Below are positions 47,350 to 58,793 of a stretch of 64,000 nucleotides of DNA, one piece after another (position 1 is the stretch's first letter; the number at the start of each line of letters is the position of its first letter). The translations under genes and the position numbers were made by a program. Source of the DNA: Opeltia flavorubescens (taxonomy: Eukaryota > Ascomycota > Lecanoromycetes > Teloschistales > Teloschistaceae); assembly GCA_000442125.1 (NCBI GenBank), contig KE546965.1, forward strand, positions 372,001 through 436,000, given 5' to 3'. The notes beneath the pieces are model-generated. The model had not been told where the DNA came from, made no database searches, and was given only the letters and a program-made list of their open reading frames with translations.

Positions 47350-48075
47350 ATGCTCTCCGTCGCAACAGCTTGGATCCTGAGCTTAGTGTCAGCCCAATCA
47401 CCACAGCAAATATTGTCCAACTCTCCGCTCATCCAAAGCATCCCCACTGTCCACGAATCCGCGATTCAAGCAAGACGTATACTCAATCTCTCAACCATAG
47501 CCACCCTCTCCACCGTCTTTCCCACCCATCAGCAGCATGTCGCCCTTGAGAATCGCCCAGACGACCTCGCCGGCGCGCCCATCGGACTCATTGATTATTA
47601 CGCTTCCTGTGATCCAACTCCTTATAACCCCACTATCCTCGCCATCAGCATAGCCACGAGCTTCAAGAATGCCCGAGCAGGGAGCAATGTGACACTCTCT
47701 CTACGTTATCATCCACCAAGCGACCATCCTCCAGGCCATGATATCTACACTTACTCCCCTGCCAACTTGCCACGCTTTAGTCTTGTGGGATACATCGAAC
47801 CTGTTGCCCTATCCGAAGTGCAAGAACGTGGTATTGATCGTTGCTTTCTCGATCGGCATCCTGATGCGGTGGCATGGAGGCCAGGGAATGCAATACATGA
47901 AAGCTGGTGGGCTCGACTCGTGGTGGAGCAGGTCTATTGGATTGGCGGCTTCGGTGATCGAGCCTACATCGGCTGGATTCCTGTTGCAGAGTGGCGTGGT
48001 ATCACGCAAGAAGAGGTTGAGAATGCCAGGCTAGTGGGCGAGCCTGGATATTCGAAGGTTCAGTTGACATCATAA
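47350..48075 (+). CDS. CREG-like secreted protein, FMN-binding split-barrel fold
   Basis: An intronless frame encodes 241 residues. A short signal peptide (MLSVATAWILSLVSA) leads to a split-barrel domain: ALENRPDDLAGAPIGLIDYYASC, NPTILAISIATSFKNARAGSNVTLSLRY, LPRFSLVGYIE, HPDAVAWRPG, HESWWARLVVEQVYWIGGFG and YIGWIPVAEW. This matches the CREG / pyridoxamine-oxidase-like group. Animal CREG is a secreted lysosomal glycoprotein that does not act as an oxidase; function in fungi is not known. One N-glycosylation site (NVT) lies in the core. Confidence 0.85.
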   Translation: MLSVATAWILSLVSAQSPQQILSNSPLIQSIPTVHESAIQARRILNLSTIATLSTVFPTHQQHVALENRPDDLAGAPIGLIDYYASCDPTPYNPTILAISIATSFKNARAGSNVTLSLRYHPPSDHPPGHDIYTYSPANLPRFSLVGYIEPVALSEVQERGIDRCFLDRHPDAVAWRPGNAIHESWWARLVVEQVYWIGGFGDRAYIGWIPVAEWRGITQEEVENARLVGEPGYSKVQLTS

Positions 48076-48248
48076 ACAACGCTCGCGGCTTGGACGTTCA
48101 GCAAGCAGTCGTAGTGGATCATTGACAGAATAGAATACTCTACAACACTACCTCATATCGACATATCAACATCCCGACATTTCGAGAGCAATTGTCACAT
48201 GTCGCGATTCTGCAACCACTATCGTCGGCCATCCGTCATTATGCAGTC

Positions 48249-49855
48249 TTAGCTGAAACCTATCCTCCTCGCAACCCAGCTCGCTCCACCCGCTACAGCA
48301 GTGACGCCGGTGAAGATAATTAGCAGTCCATACCCAGTCCCATAGCCAAGCTTCGCCTCTCCTTTCCAGGTCTGCATATGAAGCAACGCCTCGCTCAGCG
48401 GCCCTGATGCGACAGCTCCGATCCCTCTTCCAGCAGCTAGAAATCCAAACACCATCCCTGAATCTGCGGCGTTGTCACTGTCCTTGACCTTCTGTACGAT
48501 ACCCGTATAATTGGAAGAGAATCCACCTGCGGTCAATCCATATATCAAACTGAAGAGGCACAGCATGGGAAGTGACAGTGCTAAACCCCAGAACAGGAAG
48601 ACTGCCAATGCTGCGCCGACCGAGCAAATACACATGACTGAGCTCACATGCATCTTGTCTGTCAATGCTCCAGCCCAGATGGCCCCAAAGACTACGCCCA
48701 TGTTGAGCAAGGCAACCATGACCGTGCCCTGAACGTTTGTCATCCCTTGGCTTAGTGCATACGCTAAGTAAATTTCGGAGTTAGTATTTCTTCATGGAGT
48801 GAACGGAAGGAGCGAGTACATGTCTCAGGACCCATAAGGCACTTTGTTTGGGGAAATCATCGCTCGGAAAAATACTCACAAGGCAGGTAAATGCTCGGAA
48901 TGAAGTATCCAAGCCCCTGAACAATGTTGCATGTCTGCGGAATTAAGAAGGTTGACGATCGCAAGAAGCTCACATCAAGTCGACGCTGTACGGACGTTTG
49001 ATCGAGGGGCAACCGCGGTCGGATGAAGGATAAGAGTGGTATAGCCAATATTGAGAAAGCAACAGCATACGCCCGAAGTGTCGTTCGGAAGCCAAATTTG
49101 TTGAGCAATCCAGACATGACAAAAGGGAGGACAACACCAGATACTCCAGTTCCGGCCCACATCATCCCAAAAGCAAGACCTTTTCGTTGAATAAACCACT
49201 CATCAAGAAATATTATCGTTGGACAATACATCAAAACGCCGCCGCAGGCATAGAGACATCCCTGGGTCAAGATAAGATGTGGAACGCTGGTGGCAAAAGA
49301 TGCAGCGACAATGGCCGTGGTATTGATGAAGAGACCGGCGAAAAGGCAGCTCCTACGGATTGAAGGCCAACGGTTGAAAGCCGCGAATAGGATAGGACAG
49401 CTGAGGTACATAATCCCTGTCGACGAAGTACCAACGACTGCAATACCCGATGGGCTTGAAGAGAATGGCTCGTGTGTGGTATAGTACTCCTGAAAAATTC
49501 CATACGAGAACGGGAAACCTATCAATAATTAACGTGGTTTCTGATTCGAGAAAGTCGTCGGAACTTGCCCCATATCAATGCTTCAACCATGAAACATCTG
49601 GCTCTTGAATTAGCCTTCCCTCACCGTGCAAATCGACAAGACTGGAACTCCTCCCGCCATGCCCACTACAATGCTTGAGAAGTTGTCTTACCCCGCCAAA
49701 AAGAGCCATGCATCTCTGCCTCGATCAGCTTGCGGCAAAATGACCTCGCGTTGAGAGTCCGGTTGAGGTTGAAAGCGTCGGCGAAGGCCATCATAGCCAG
49801 TGCTATCAAACACACGTTCGTCTCGAAGAATATCCAGCGCGATTTCAGATTCCAT
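48249..49855 (-). CDS. MFS transporter, monocarboxylate-permease type
   Basis: Four exons (49855-49692, 49597-49569, 49518-48880, 48763-48249) give 448 residues with about 12 hydrophobic segments. The soluble N-terminus ends in PQADRGRDAWLFLAG, and membrane helix 1 is restored across two introns as AGCFMVEALIWGFPFSYGIFQEYY. Later landmarks include GLAFGMMWAGTGVSGVVLP between helices 4 and 5, and NYTGIVQKVKDSDNAADSGMV. The intron after exon 2 has a GC donor (GCAAGT) with acceptor ATAG; no GT in the right phase restores the family sequence. Substrate is unknown; related fungal carriers move monocarboxylates. A cluster of GATA-factor sites lies 250-910 bases upstream. Confidence 0.87.
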
Positions 49856-52800
49856 AGTTGTGCCACACGATTTTTAAATGCCTTTGCAATTGAGATATTC
49901 CTCAAAGTCGGAAAATTTTAATCTTACAGAGTGCCCGCAGGAGCGAACTAGGGCTGTTGGCAATGGCTCCACCACTTCTCTACGTCACCTCTGCTCCCCA
50001 CCATTTTCACCTGTGGCACAGCAAGCCGATCGATGTGTTGGAAGTCCATCGAGCATACAATTGAGTATAGGCACGGGAGAAATGATGAAGAGCGGCACTT
50101 TGATCTTATCATGGGCTTTATCTGACATCTGCAGAAACGGTTATGCAGGATACGATGTGGGCGTGCAGCCACATATTCTTATCTCAAGTTGTGGGCTGTT
50201 TCAACGCATATCTCGCGAGATGCACACCGAACTCTTATCTCCCACAAGCCCCTGGCACATTGTAAAAAGCTCGCTGCCGAAACTATAAAATGAACGCTTG
50301 GGAAACCTTACTTCGTTAATTGCCAGCTATCCCGAGCATCATCTGCGGGGCGAAATGTCGCAGAAGTCAAAGTATAAGGCTTGAGTCATTGCCTTTATAT
50401 TCCCTTCAATCACTGACAATCATGACTATCAAGGATCCGACGTGATTCAGAGGGGCCATGCAACAGCCTATGCTGAAGAGCTAACAAAACACCTCTACTA
50501 TGAAAGTCGATTTGCATCACAATCTTATCGGCAGGAGGTATCTCTGAATATAACATTGTCGGAATTGCCAAACGCCAGCCCAGACTACAACCCAGGCTGG
50601 CAAGCCTTGACGCAACAGGATGTTGTTTGCAAAAGCTTTGGGTCAGGCCTCCAAACACCAATACACATCAAAGTATTCAAAATCTGGAAAGGTGCATGGG
50701 CAATGCCTGAGAAGCAAAGGAAGATGGCAATTTAGCCTTAAACCCCCGATCACGAATGATATTATCTTTGCGTCCACTTTGGCCAGCTCGGACATTTGTG
50801 GGAATCAGCACCAAAGTTTGAGGCACATATACTGGGAGCTGCAAATCCTCCCTTCGGCAACAACATCAAGACAAAACGAAGCGGTATCTTTCAATACGTG
50901 GAGACGGCGAGTAGAGTACACCGAGGGTCGATGACGAATGTCTTGTTCGACTGGGGCGGATCCCTTCTGATAAACCCAGCGGGCCCAATCGTGGGAAATC
51001 CAACCAGTCTCGCTCGGTAGGAGTGGATACCTTACACCGATCCACCGATCGACAGATGGGCAAGCTCGTGTATTTCTCCTGTGGTCATTCTGATATGAAC
51101 CCCCCGTACACTACTGTGTTCTTGGACCATTGTGGTTTTATATGACCAGACTCTGGACCTGAGGAAAATACCCTCATCCATGAACCTTGAGAGACATCGA
51201 GTGCTCCAGACCACTCGGGACACGCCAACCTAGTCCAGCCAGTCATGCGTCCAGCTACCGTCGTAGCGTCGGACGACTGCATGGCACTTTTCGATGGGGC
51301 TGTCAGCCGCGTGGGGGTTGCGCCCCTCGGATCAATCTGGGTGCATGCCAAATTAACGCTTGGACCTTGTCAGGGATCATTTCCCAACATAAGAAGCGAC
51401 CTTCCACGGAGCCAGTTCTTCGGAACCGCGAATCCCAGATCTGGAAACAAAAAGACAAAGCATTCACGAGTGTTGCTGGCAGTACACTCAATCTACTATC
51501 TGAAGAGTTGGATCTGCTTGCACTTGTTCGGCCCGATCTAAAACGCACCGGCTCGCAAAGTACTCCAGCATAGCCTAAAGTTATGGCTGCATTAGCGTCT
51601 TCCGGCCACACCACCATCTCGTGCCTGCCCTCCGATCCTCCACATTGCTAGACTTAGCTTGATTATTCCTGGCCGAGGGACCCACTTTGACAATTTCAAG
51701 ACCTTGTCTCGCACTGGGAATTATGAGATCTTAACAGCCCCTGGGTTGTGTGCTAATCCATACATGCTTATGCATAATTTGAAGTGAAAAGACAGCTATC
51801 AGAAGCGACCAGGTGATGGAACGTGATAGTCTGTTTTGCTCATGATGACAATATCGTAGGCTTGATTGGGTGACGCATTGAGCCATAGCCATCCCAGAGG
51901 ATGATGTGTGCCTCGGACTTTGGAAGTCCAGCCGGCAAACCTTTACCCTAGGAAGTATCCTTGCCAGAGATGTCAAGCGTTTTGGTGGGAAGTCGGGGTA
52001 GTTAAGCTATTCCAATCGGGCTACTGTAGAGACAATGGGAACGATCTGCATACAGGTCTGTCTAATTCCACATGTTCCGTCCCCGCGACGCAGCTAACAA
52101 GCACGTAACCTGCATGAGACGACCAGGGACCCCATGCATGACGAACAGTGCTTTTCTTGATACTTCAAAAAATATTGGGCCTTCCATTGCTGTCATCCGT
52201 TTTACATAGTATAATACAATGCAATCAAATGCCAACTGTCGCAATGACTGAGCCAAGGGCTGAAGACTGATAAAAAATATGATCACATTTGATTTGAAAA
52301 TAGAGGGTTATAGTTGGAAACCTCCTTTCGCCTCCGTATGCTGAATGCCTCCCGATATTCGCGGAAGCAAATAAAAATTGATGGTTGAGCTCGCGCATAA
52401 CGTGCAAGTCCTTCGTATAGGAAGAGCATAGTTAAAGATCATATAAGGGACATATACAACAGGACCAAGTGACAGGACAGTCCTGAGATCGAAGGCTGAC
52501 TTACTGAAGGCAGCGCAAGTTTTGTTCCATGGAATATTGGCACCCTCTGCGGTGCCGACTAAGGCATGTGTCCTGTTCAGTACGGTAAAAATCCATAGCA
52601 GTTGTAATTGAGGTAACAACTACCAATTCTTCGGGACGTGTGATCGGGTGGATTAGGAAGATGTATTCCCGCCGTTCCAGTCACAGACGATCAGTCAGTT
52701 GATCACATGTCAAAAGTCAAGTGATGCTAAATTGAAGCCTTCGGAAATTGGGATCAGGCGCGCCGTGTTGGGTATTGACTCTCGAAAGGATCTGGAAAAG

Positions 52801-53728
52801 AGTCTCAGGTCATGATTAGCATCGCAATATGAATATTCTTATGCGTGCCTGTGTGGAAGAAAGTCCAGCCAACCCAAGTCCAGGCCGGGGGAGTACAAAG
52901 CGCGCCAGGTAAATTGACAAGCTAGGCAAAAGCTGCATAGACGCCACAATATGCTGGAAATACGCTGTACTCCACTCTTTCTGCCTTTGCGACAGCCGAA
53001 ACATCCACATAATCACAAAAGTCCTCGTCTCCCCTCCACCGCGGCTCATCGAGGACGTTCCTCTTCAATGGCTGGTTGCTGTAATTCAATGGCGCATTCA
53101 AGCGATGGTAGTTGTCGGCATGCGGTCGCAAGATGAATTCATGTATCCTGTATCCCATATTCTACTTGAAATCGATATGACAAAGAGGTAAATGAGAAGA
53201 GAGGTGATGCCGATAGTAAGCGCTTCCGTGTCGAATATCATCCCCAATCCCCCCACTTCCATTTCCCACGTCGGGGTGCAAGGAGGTCCCGGACGGCTCG
53301 ATCAGCGATGAGTTCCTGGGAGTAGAACGTACTCTTCCCCGTGAGCTTGTCAGGCTTTAGACTGTTCATAATTGGTCTCGCTCGTGTTGGCTTCGTCGCC
53401 GCCAAAATCAAAAAGACGATTCGGGTACAACAGGGAACTTGATGCAATTTACCCTTTTGCCCAGACGCTCCCGCACACTTACTACAATTTAGCATCGATT
53501 CCTCCTCCCTCGTCCCACCACACCATCCCCCCTCCAACACACCACCCTGATCGTCCATTGCCACTCGTCAAACGAACTCTCCTCTTCTTGCTCTTGCTAC
53601 TCCTCGCGAATATGCCGGACCCATTGATCATAGCCATGTCAATGTAGGCCTTCACTTGACCGCGACATCCGACCTTCGCGAACTCTTGCTCTTTGCAGCG
53701 CAGCGCACAACCCACACAGTCGTCAAGT
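49856..53728. other. 3.9 kb divergent intergenic region upstream of areA
   Basis: The longest gene-free stretch. Frames up to 128 codons occur on both strands between 50400 and 51620, none with recognisable domains or a consistent splice chain. They may be relics of a decayed gene. 53150-53728 is pyrimidine-rich in parts and probably forms the areA promoter and leader; the fungal areA genes described have long leaders. Confidence 0.45.
50106..50767 (-). promoter_or_regulatory. Cluster of GATA-factor sites (HGATAR)
   Basis: Read on the minus strand, HGATAR matches occur at 50106-50111, 50118-50123, 50179-50184, 50235-50240, 50525-50530 and 50762-50767; four fall within 135 bases. All face the MFS gene that starts at 49855. 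HGATAR is the core bound by AreA/NIT2 proteins, and closely spaced pairs are typical of nitrogen-regulated promoters. The count is by eye and no binding is shown. Confidence 0.4.
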
Positions 53729-56560
53729 ATGCCTACCGACCATCAACGTGGGGGAGGAACGGGAGCCACAATGGCTGCAGCCATCCCAGACCTGCCAATA
53801 ATCCCATACACTACTGATGCCATCCCCACTTCTGTCAACCCCAACTCACAACCACCGACCTCGTCATCCAACACTACAATCACCACATCCGACCTCCATA
53901 CGCCCTTTTCTACACATCGCGACCCTTCACCACCCAAGCTGGCTCTCTCCGTCGAAAATCGCCAGACGCGCAACCATGTCCTCGGTGACGCCGTCTTTCC
54001 TGACTGGCGGGACGATGCAACCAGCGCAGACCTCGGCCACCCGGACGAGATGCAAAAGAAAGATCCGCTTGGCACTCAGATCTGGAGACTGTACAGCAGA
54101 ACCAAGAGTCAACTCCCCAATCAAGAGCGAATGGAGAACCTCACTTGGAGAATGATGGCCATGAATCTGAAACGCAAAGAGCAGGAGCGGGCGAGGTTCG
54201 TTGCCCACAGCTTCGTGCTTGCCCGTTTCCCATATCCATTCACTAACCTTTACCCGTAATAGGATGAACCAACAAATGACAAGTGCGCCTTCCGGTATAG
54301 CCAGGTTACGCCAGTCTCAGGATCTCACCAACAGTCCAGATCCAGACCCCATGAACCTTGACGACTTCATTATGCCCGCCTCTATGACGTCCCCAGCTGG
54401 TATGACTTCGCCTTCTTCACCGAGCGACCACGCCACAGCGAACTCCAATGCTATAGCTGCAGCAATTCCTATCAAGTCCAGGAAAGAGTCAACCCAAAAC
54501 CCTCACCCAGACTTTGCCCCCTCTGCGCCCCCTCACGACCGATCCAGAACAAGGGAATTCGAATACGTGCAACGCAGAGTAAGAAAGACGAGTATCGATG
54601 AGACAAGAGTACGTTTGGATATGACTGCGGCCGTTGTGGGAGCCAAGCTAATATGTGCTTTTTCAAGCCTCGAAAACGCCCTGCCGAATTCTCTCCCCAG
54701 GTCATTGCTGCGAATGGCATCGCAATGCCGAATGATGACGGTGACCAAGGTCTGGGAGATTATAGCCTGGATCAGACCAGTCAAGGCTTCAATTATTCGT
54801 TGCCCGCCAATACTTACCCTCAAGTCCCTTTCAACCTGGAAACCTTTGGCTTGAATGACGACCCCATTCTCCACTCCGCCGGACCATTCCAACAGAACTT
54901 TTCTTTCTCACCTACTGGATCTCCTTTAGCTCCTGGTGCTGCTTATCCTCAATATGCCAAATCTCAAATGGCCACCTCTCTCAACTCTTCGGACTACTAT
55001 TCTCCTCCAGCTTCCGCGCACCCATCTACAGCGTCAACACCACAGCCGTATGATAATGAGCAGATGTATTTCGACCGCCATAATCGAGCAATGCAGCATT
55101 ATACTTCCAACAGGCCGTCGAACCTTTCCAATTCGATGCAGACACAGTACATCTATAGTCCGAACGAACCTTCGCTGTTCAGTCCTGTGACCACGGCAGG
55201 TACGTCGGGAGCTACATACAACACTCCTGCTTTCTCGATGCACCAACATGTCAACCCATCCCAAGTGCTTCGACCAAATTTTACCGCAGCCACTAATGCC
55301 CCAACAATGGCTCAAACGAGCCACGAAAATGGCTTTACCTTTGGTGCTGATTCAGATAATGAAGAGGAAGAGATTCTGAGTTTTCCTGTGATGAACAACG
55401 AGTATTCACCAATGGAAGATTCGGCGTTGGATATACATACCGGAATGCAATGGGATCCAAGTTTGGGAGCGCATCTGAACAATGTATCTGCAAGATACCC
55501 TGGTGGGCCTCCCAAGAAGCAGGTGACGATTGGCGGAACAGAGACAGTTTCGTCACCACAGGATTGGTCGGCTCACAACAATTTACACCGTACGCACGGC
55601 TCCTCCGCATCGGTAAATGATCTAAGGCACCACGCCAATGCAGCTAGGCAACAGAAAATTGCACGGATCAGCTCAACGCCTAATGCAGTCAATTTGGCTA
55701 GACAACAAGAAGCCCAGAACCGACCACAGTCCTCTCCGAGTTCACCACCTGAATCCGGTCTGAGCAGTGTAGCTCCGTCTCGGCCTGGCAGTCCTGGTGG
55801 AAGTAGAAACGACGATAACAACGGGGTTCCGACGACATGCACCAACTGTTTCACCCAAACCACCCCTCTATGGCGTCGTAACCCGGAAGGTCATCCTCTC
55901 TGTAATGCATGTGGCTTGTTTCTTAAGTTACACGGTGTCGTACGTCCACTTTCTTTGAAAACAGACGTTATCAAGAAGCGAAACCGTGGTAGCGGTAATC
56001 AGCTCCCCATCGGCGCTGCAGCTACGAGGTCGTCTAAGAAATCGGCCCGTAAAAACTCGATCCACCAAGCTCCTGCCACGACACCGATATCTGGGAAAGC
56101 GCCAGGACAGAGTGATTCGGCGTCTCCTTCATCCAACTATGGATCTGCGAATGGTGGTTCGACCGCTGGAAGTACGCCTACAACCTATGGAGGAGCAGGA
56201 AATTCTATACCAGCCAAAAGCGGGGTGATACCTATTGCTGCAGCGCCGCCAAAGCCAACGCCTGTTACAGCTGCTGGAAGTGCTCCAAGTCGACCTGCGA
56301 TGAGTGTTGCCCCCAAGCGCCAGCGACGACATTCAAAGCAGGGCAGTAGGAGTGGGGTGCTAGAGGCTGAGATGGCAGATGCAGATGATACGAATGGAAA
56401 AGCAGCTGCTATCCCGCAAAAGAAACCTGACATATTTGGTTCCGTGGGTAACTTGGCAACTCTCCAAGGCGCCGGCATGATGGGGCAACAAGGAATGATG
56501 GCTGAAGGAGGCAATGCCAGTGGCTCCACCGAATGGGAATGGTTGACAATGAGCTTGTGA
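53729..56560 (+). CDS. areA: Nitrogen-regulatory GATA transcription factor AreA/NIT2
   Basis: Three exons (53729-54195, 54263-54608, 54668-56560) give 901 residues. The conserved fungal blocks are in order: [41 protein letters not shown] and [49 protein letters not shown] and [15 protein letters not shown]; then [12 protein letters not shown]. The single GATA finger (C-x2-C-x17-C-x2-[17 protein letters not shown] to [12 protein letters not shown]) lies at about 661-690, with the basic tail [15 protein letters not shown]. The last residues ([10 protein letters not shown]) are the conserved AreA C-terminus that contacts the co-repressor NmrA. AreA activates use of secondary nitrogen sources when ammonium and glutamine are scarce. 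The ATG at 53729 is the first in frame; an upstream coding exon is possible. Confidence 0.94.
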
Positions 56561-57462
56561 TATGAGATATGGTCAACTTATTCAATTGTTCCTCCATATC
56601 TTCGCTAGTCGCTTTCTCAACAGACGATACGTTTTACGGCCGAGACTCGGAACTTCTCCATGCAGATACACAGGAAGGTCTTTTCAGCTCTGCACATGGC
56701 TTATCGGCAAGTGGTCCTAAGGATACACATTTGACTTGTTCACCCGTACATATTGCACATTTTCTTTCGCTTCATATCATCGAGATTACTATTCGATTTG
56801 CAGGCTTTCGGAAGTCATTCATATACACGGCGTTTCGGCTTGTTTCGATGTTTCATACGACAGGCATACGGTGGTCGACACGTCATTATTCTACGAGCGT
56901 GACGATGTGGGTGTGGGCATTTGCACGAACTATGAACGACGATTGATATCACCGCGTCTGTTGGTCCCTTTAGTGGTCACAGAAGTGCGCACTTTGCTGT
57001 TTTTCATCCATTTCATTGCAGTTAATAGGGGTGGCTGTGGTACTTTAGGGGCCGTGGTGCTTTGGGGGCTGTTGCGGAAGGGAGCAACGTCTGCTGGATG
57101 GGGAAGGTGTTTGAGGATGCTGAAATCAAAGGATGTTGGATGTGATTGGATTTGACGTTGACGAAGGTTTAGGGAGATGGTTATTGCTGCTGGTAGGGTG
57201 AGAGGTTATGGTTAGGCGTGCTGAAGGGAAGTGTTTGCGGAGCTTTGGTGCTTGGGTTTAGGGAAGGGGAACTTTGCGGGCGAAAAAGGGGATACTACAC
57301 TGATCTGCGAGTAGGTGCTACATGAGTGATAGAGATAGGGGTATTTAGCCAATGGCTATATGAGGAATACGTAAATCCCACTCGAATTAGGAATACACCT
57401 CTCTCTGCTTTTTGCTCTGTGACGAGACTCGTCTGTCTTTCTTGAAGATTTTCCATCATAAC
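56561..57462. other. areA 3' flank and intergenic region
   Basis: About 900 bases with no supported gene. The first few hundred bases are probably the areA 3' UTR, which in Aspergillus controls mRNA stability. 56950-57290 is G-rich on the plus strand. Confidence 0.4.
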
Positions 57463-57813
57463 ATGACTTCCACCGCTACCAACCAATCAACATCCGGGGA
57501 AACAAACTTTGTGGAATGCCTGCAGCATGTATATCCTCTTATTGACGAGTTAGCACCGTTGCTTCCCCTTCCTCTCCGTCCGAACCACGAATCCAATAAG
57601 TGCCGGTCCTCAACTGAAAGATCTTGTCCCTCTCTTTTTTCCTCTCTCCTCTTCATACCAAATACCGACAACACTATACCCAGTAACTTGTCTCCGTGTT
57701 CGCAGTGCCGTCCCTCTCTCGCTCTCCGCCCAATTATCCGTCTCCCTCTCTTCCCATCCCGTCCACTCTCCAAAGATTCAACGAAAGCTCAACCCATCCA
57801 TCTCGTCAGATAG
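57463..57813 (+). CDS. Possible small protein, structure uncertain
   Basis: An ATG at 57463 opens MTSTATNQSTSGETNFVECLQ and then a hydrophobic, proline-rich run (LIDELAPLLPLPLRPN) that looks coding. After about residue 46 the frame becomes Ser/Pro/Cys-rich and may be intronic; a GT just after the Asn-Lys codons and acceptor-like CGCAG near 57705 would shift the frame, but I cannot confirm a join. The gene would run convergently into HSK3. I do not recognise a family. Confidence 0.3.
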   Translation: MTSTATNQSTSGETNFVECLQHVYPLIDELAPLLPLPLRPNHESNKCRSSTERSCPSLFSSLLFIPNTDNTIPSNLSPCSQCRPSLALRPIIRLPLFPSRPLSKDSTKAQPIHLVR

Positions 57814-57866
57814 TCCCAATTCTTCTTCAGCCAATACAATACAAAGCATCGGATTATCATCCCCTA

Positions 57867-58232
57867 TCAACCACCTTTCCCCTCCACCCCCTCATCCCGC
57901 TCTTTCCCCTTCTCCCCCTCTTCCCCGAGGACTTTACTAGCACTCATGAACCTATCGTCCCAAATCTCAAAATCAGCTTTCCTTCATTCAATATCTTCTA
58001 CACTCTTCAAGTCCTTCACCACAGAATTCTAAAGAGAAAAAAGGTAGAGAACTTACAGTCCCCCCCACCATCCCCCCAACCCCCTTAGATATTCCGCCTG
58101 CACGGCCGTCATAGCGAGGAGGTTTTCCGTGTCGGAGAGGTGGGCGGCTAGCTGCGCGAGTTGGGATTGGAGGTGCGTGTATTGGCGGTTGCGGTGCGCG
58201 GTGGCGGAGGAGGTGGATGTGGATGATGACAT
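57867..58232 (-). CDS. HSK3: DASH complex subunit Hsk3
   Basis: Two exons (58232-58057 and 57951-57867) give 86 residues, too short and split for a simple ORF scan. The protein reads YTHLQSQLAQLAAHLSDTEN, LLAMTAVQAEYLRGLGGWWGG, then across the intron LFMSASKVLGEE, which is the Hsk3 signature (D-T-E-N-L-L-x-M-T-A-V-Q-A-E-Y). The intron has donor GTAAGT and acceptor GATAG and splits a Leu codon. Hsk3 is one of the small subunits of the DASH/Dam1 ring that couples kinetochores to microtubules. The last 20 residues are Gly/Glu/Lys-rich, an extension beyond the short core. Confidence 0.88.
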
Positions 58233-58793
58233 TGTTGAAGTGGGGCGGATGTAGGTTAGGGTTGTGGGAAGTGAAAGGGGAGTGCGGTTGTTGAGAAAGG
58301 GTTGAGGTTTGGATTCGAAGGGAGGTGCGTCCTGCGGTGATGTTTATCGGTGTGGTGAACGCCCTGCCAAGACGGACTTTTAGAGGGGTGTGCCGTTTTG
58401 TCGATGATGAACGTACATCCAATAAATCATATCACATTCTCTCGATGTAGGCTAGTAGATCACCGATCGAATTCTTTCACATCTACAGCTTTTATATTTC
58501 TCACTAGGCACCAAAGCGGCGGACACAGAGTACTGGTCTTGCAGAAGAGCATTACAAATTATAAGCGGCGAAAAAGTTTGTTCATTTTATGTTATGAAAT
58601 ATCGTCAATGAAACATGATTATCATTACTCCTTGATGTGCTCATTCCTTTTCCCTGCTGCTTTTTGTGTCCGACATTAGATATCCTTCGACTATTGTATT
58701 TGCAGCTTCGTCCATCTAGAGATATATGTACTCCTTTCATTGCAAGTCCCATTACCAACCCATCCCCAAAACCACCTCCTACCATTCCACCCC
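58233..58793. other. Intergenic region upstream of HSK3
   Basis: Between the HSK3 start and the 3' end of the threonine-rich secreted-protein gene. No gene was seen. Confidence 0.4.

Noticed and set aside
53693-53728. Upstream extension of the areA frame
   Set aside because: It starts at TTG, not ATG; the first in-frame ATG is at 53729.
57988-58422. Minus-strand 144-codon frame
   Set aside because: Out-of-frame overlap of HSK3; the spliced 86-residue frame carries the conserved Hsk3 sequence instead.
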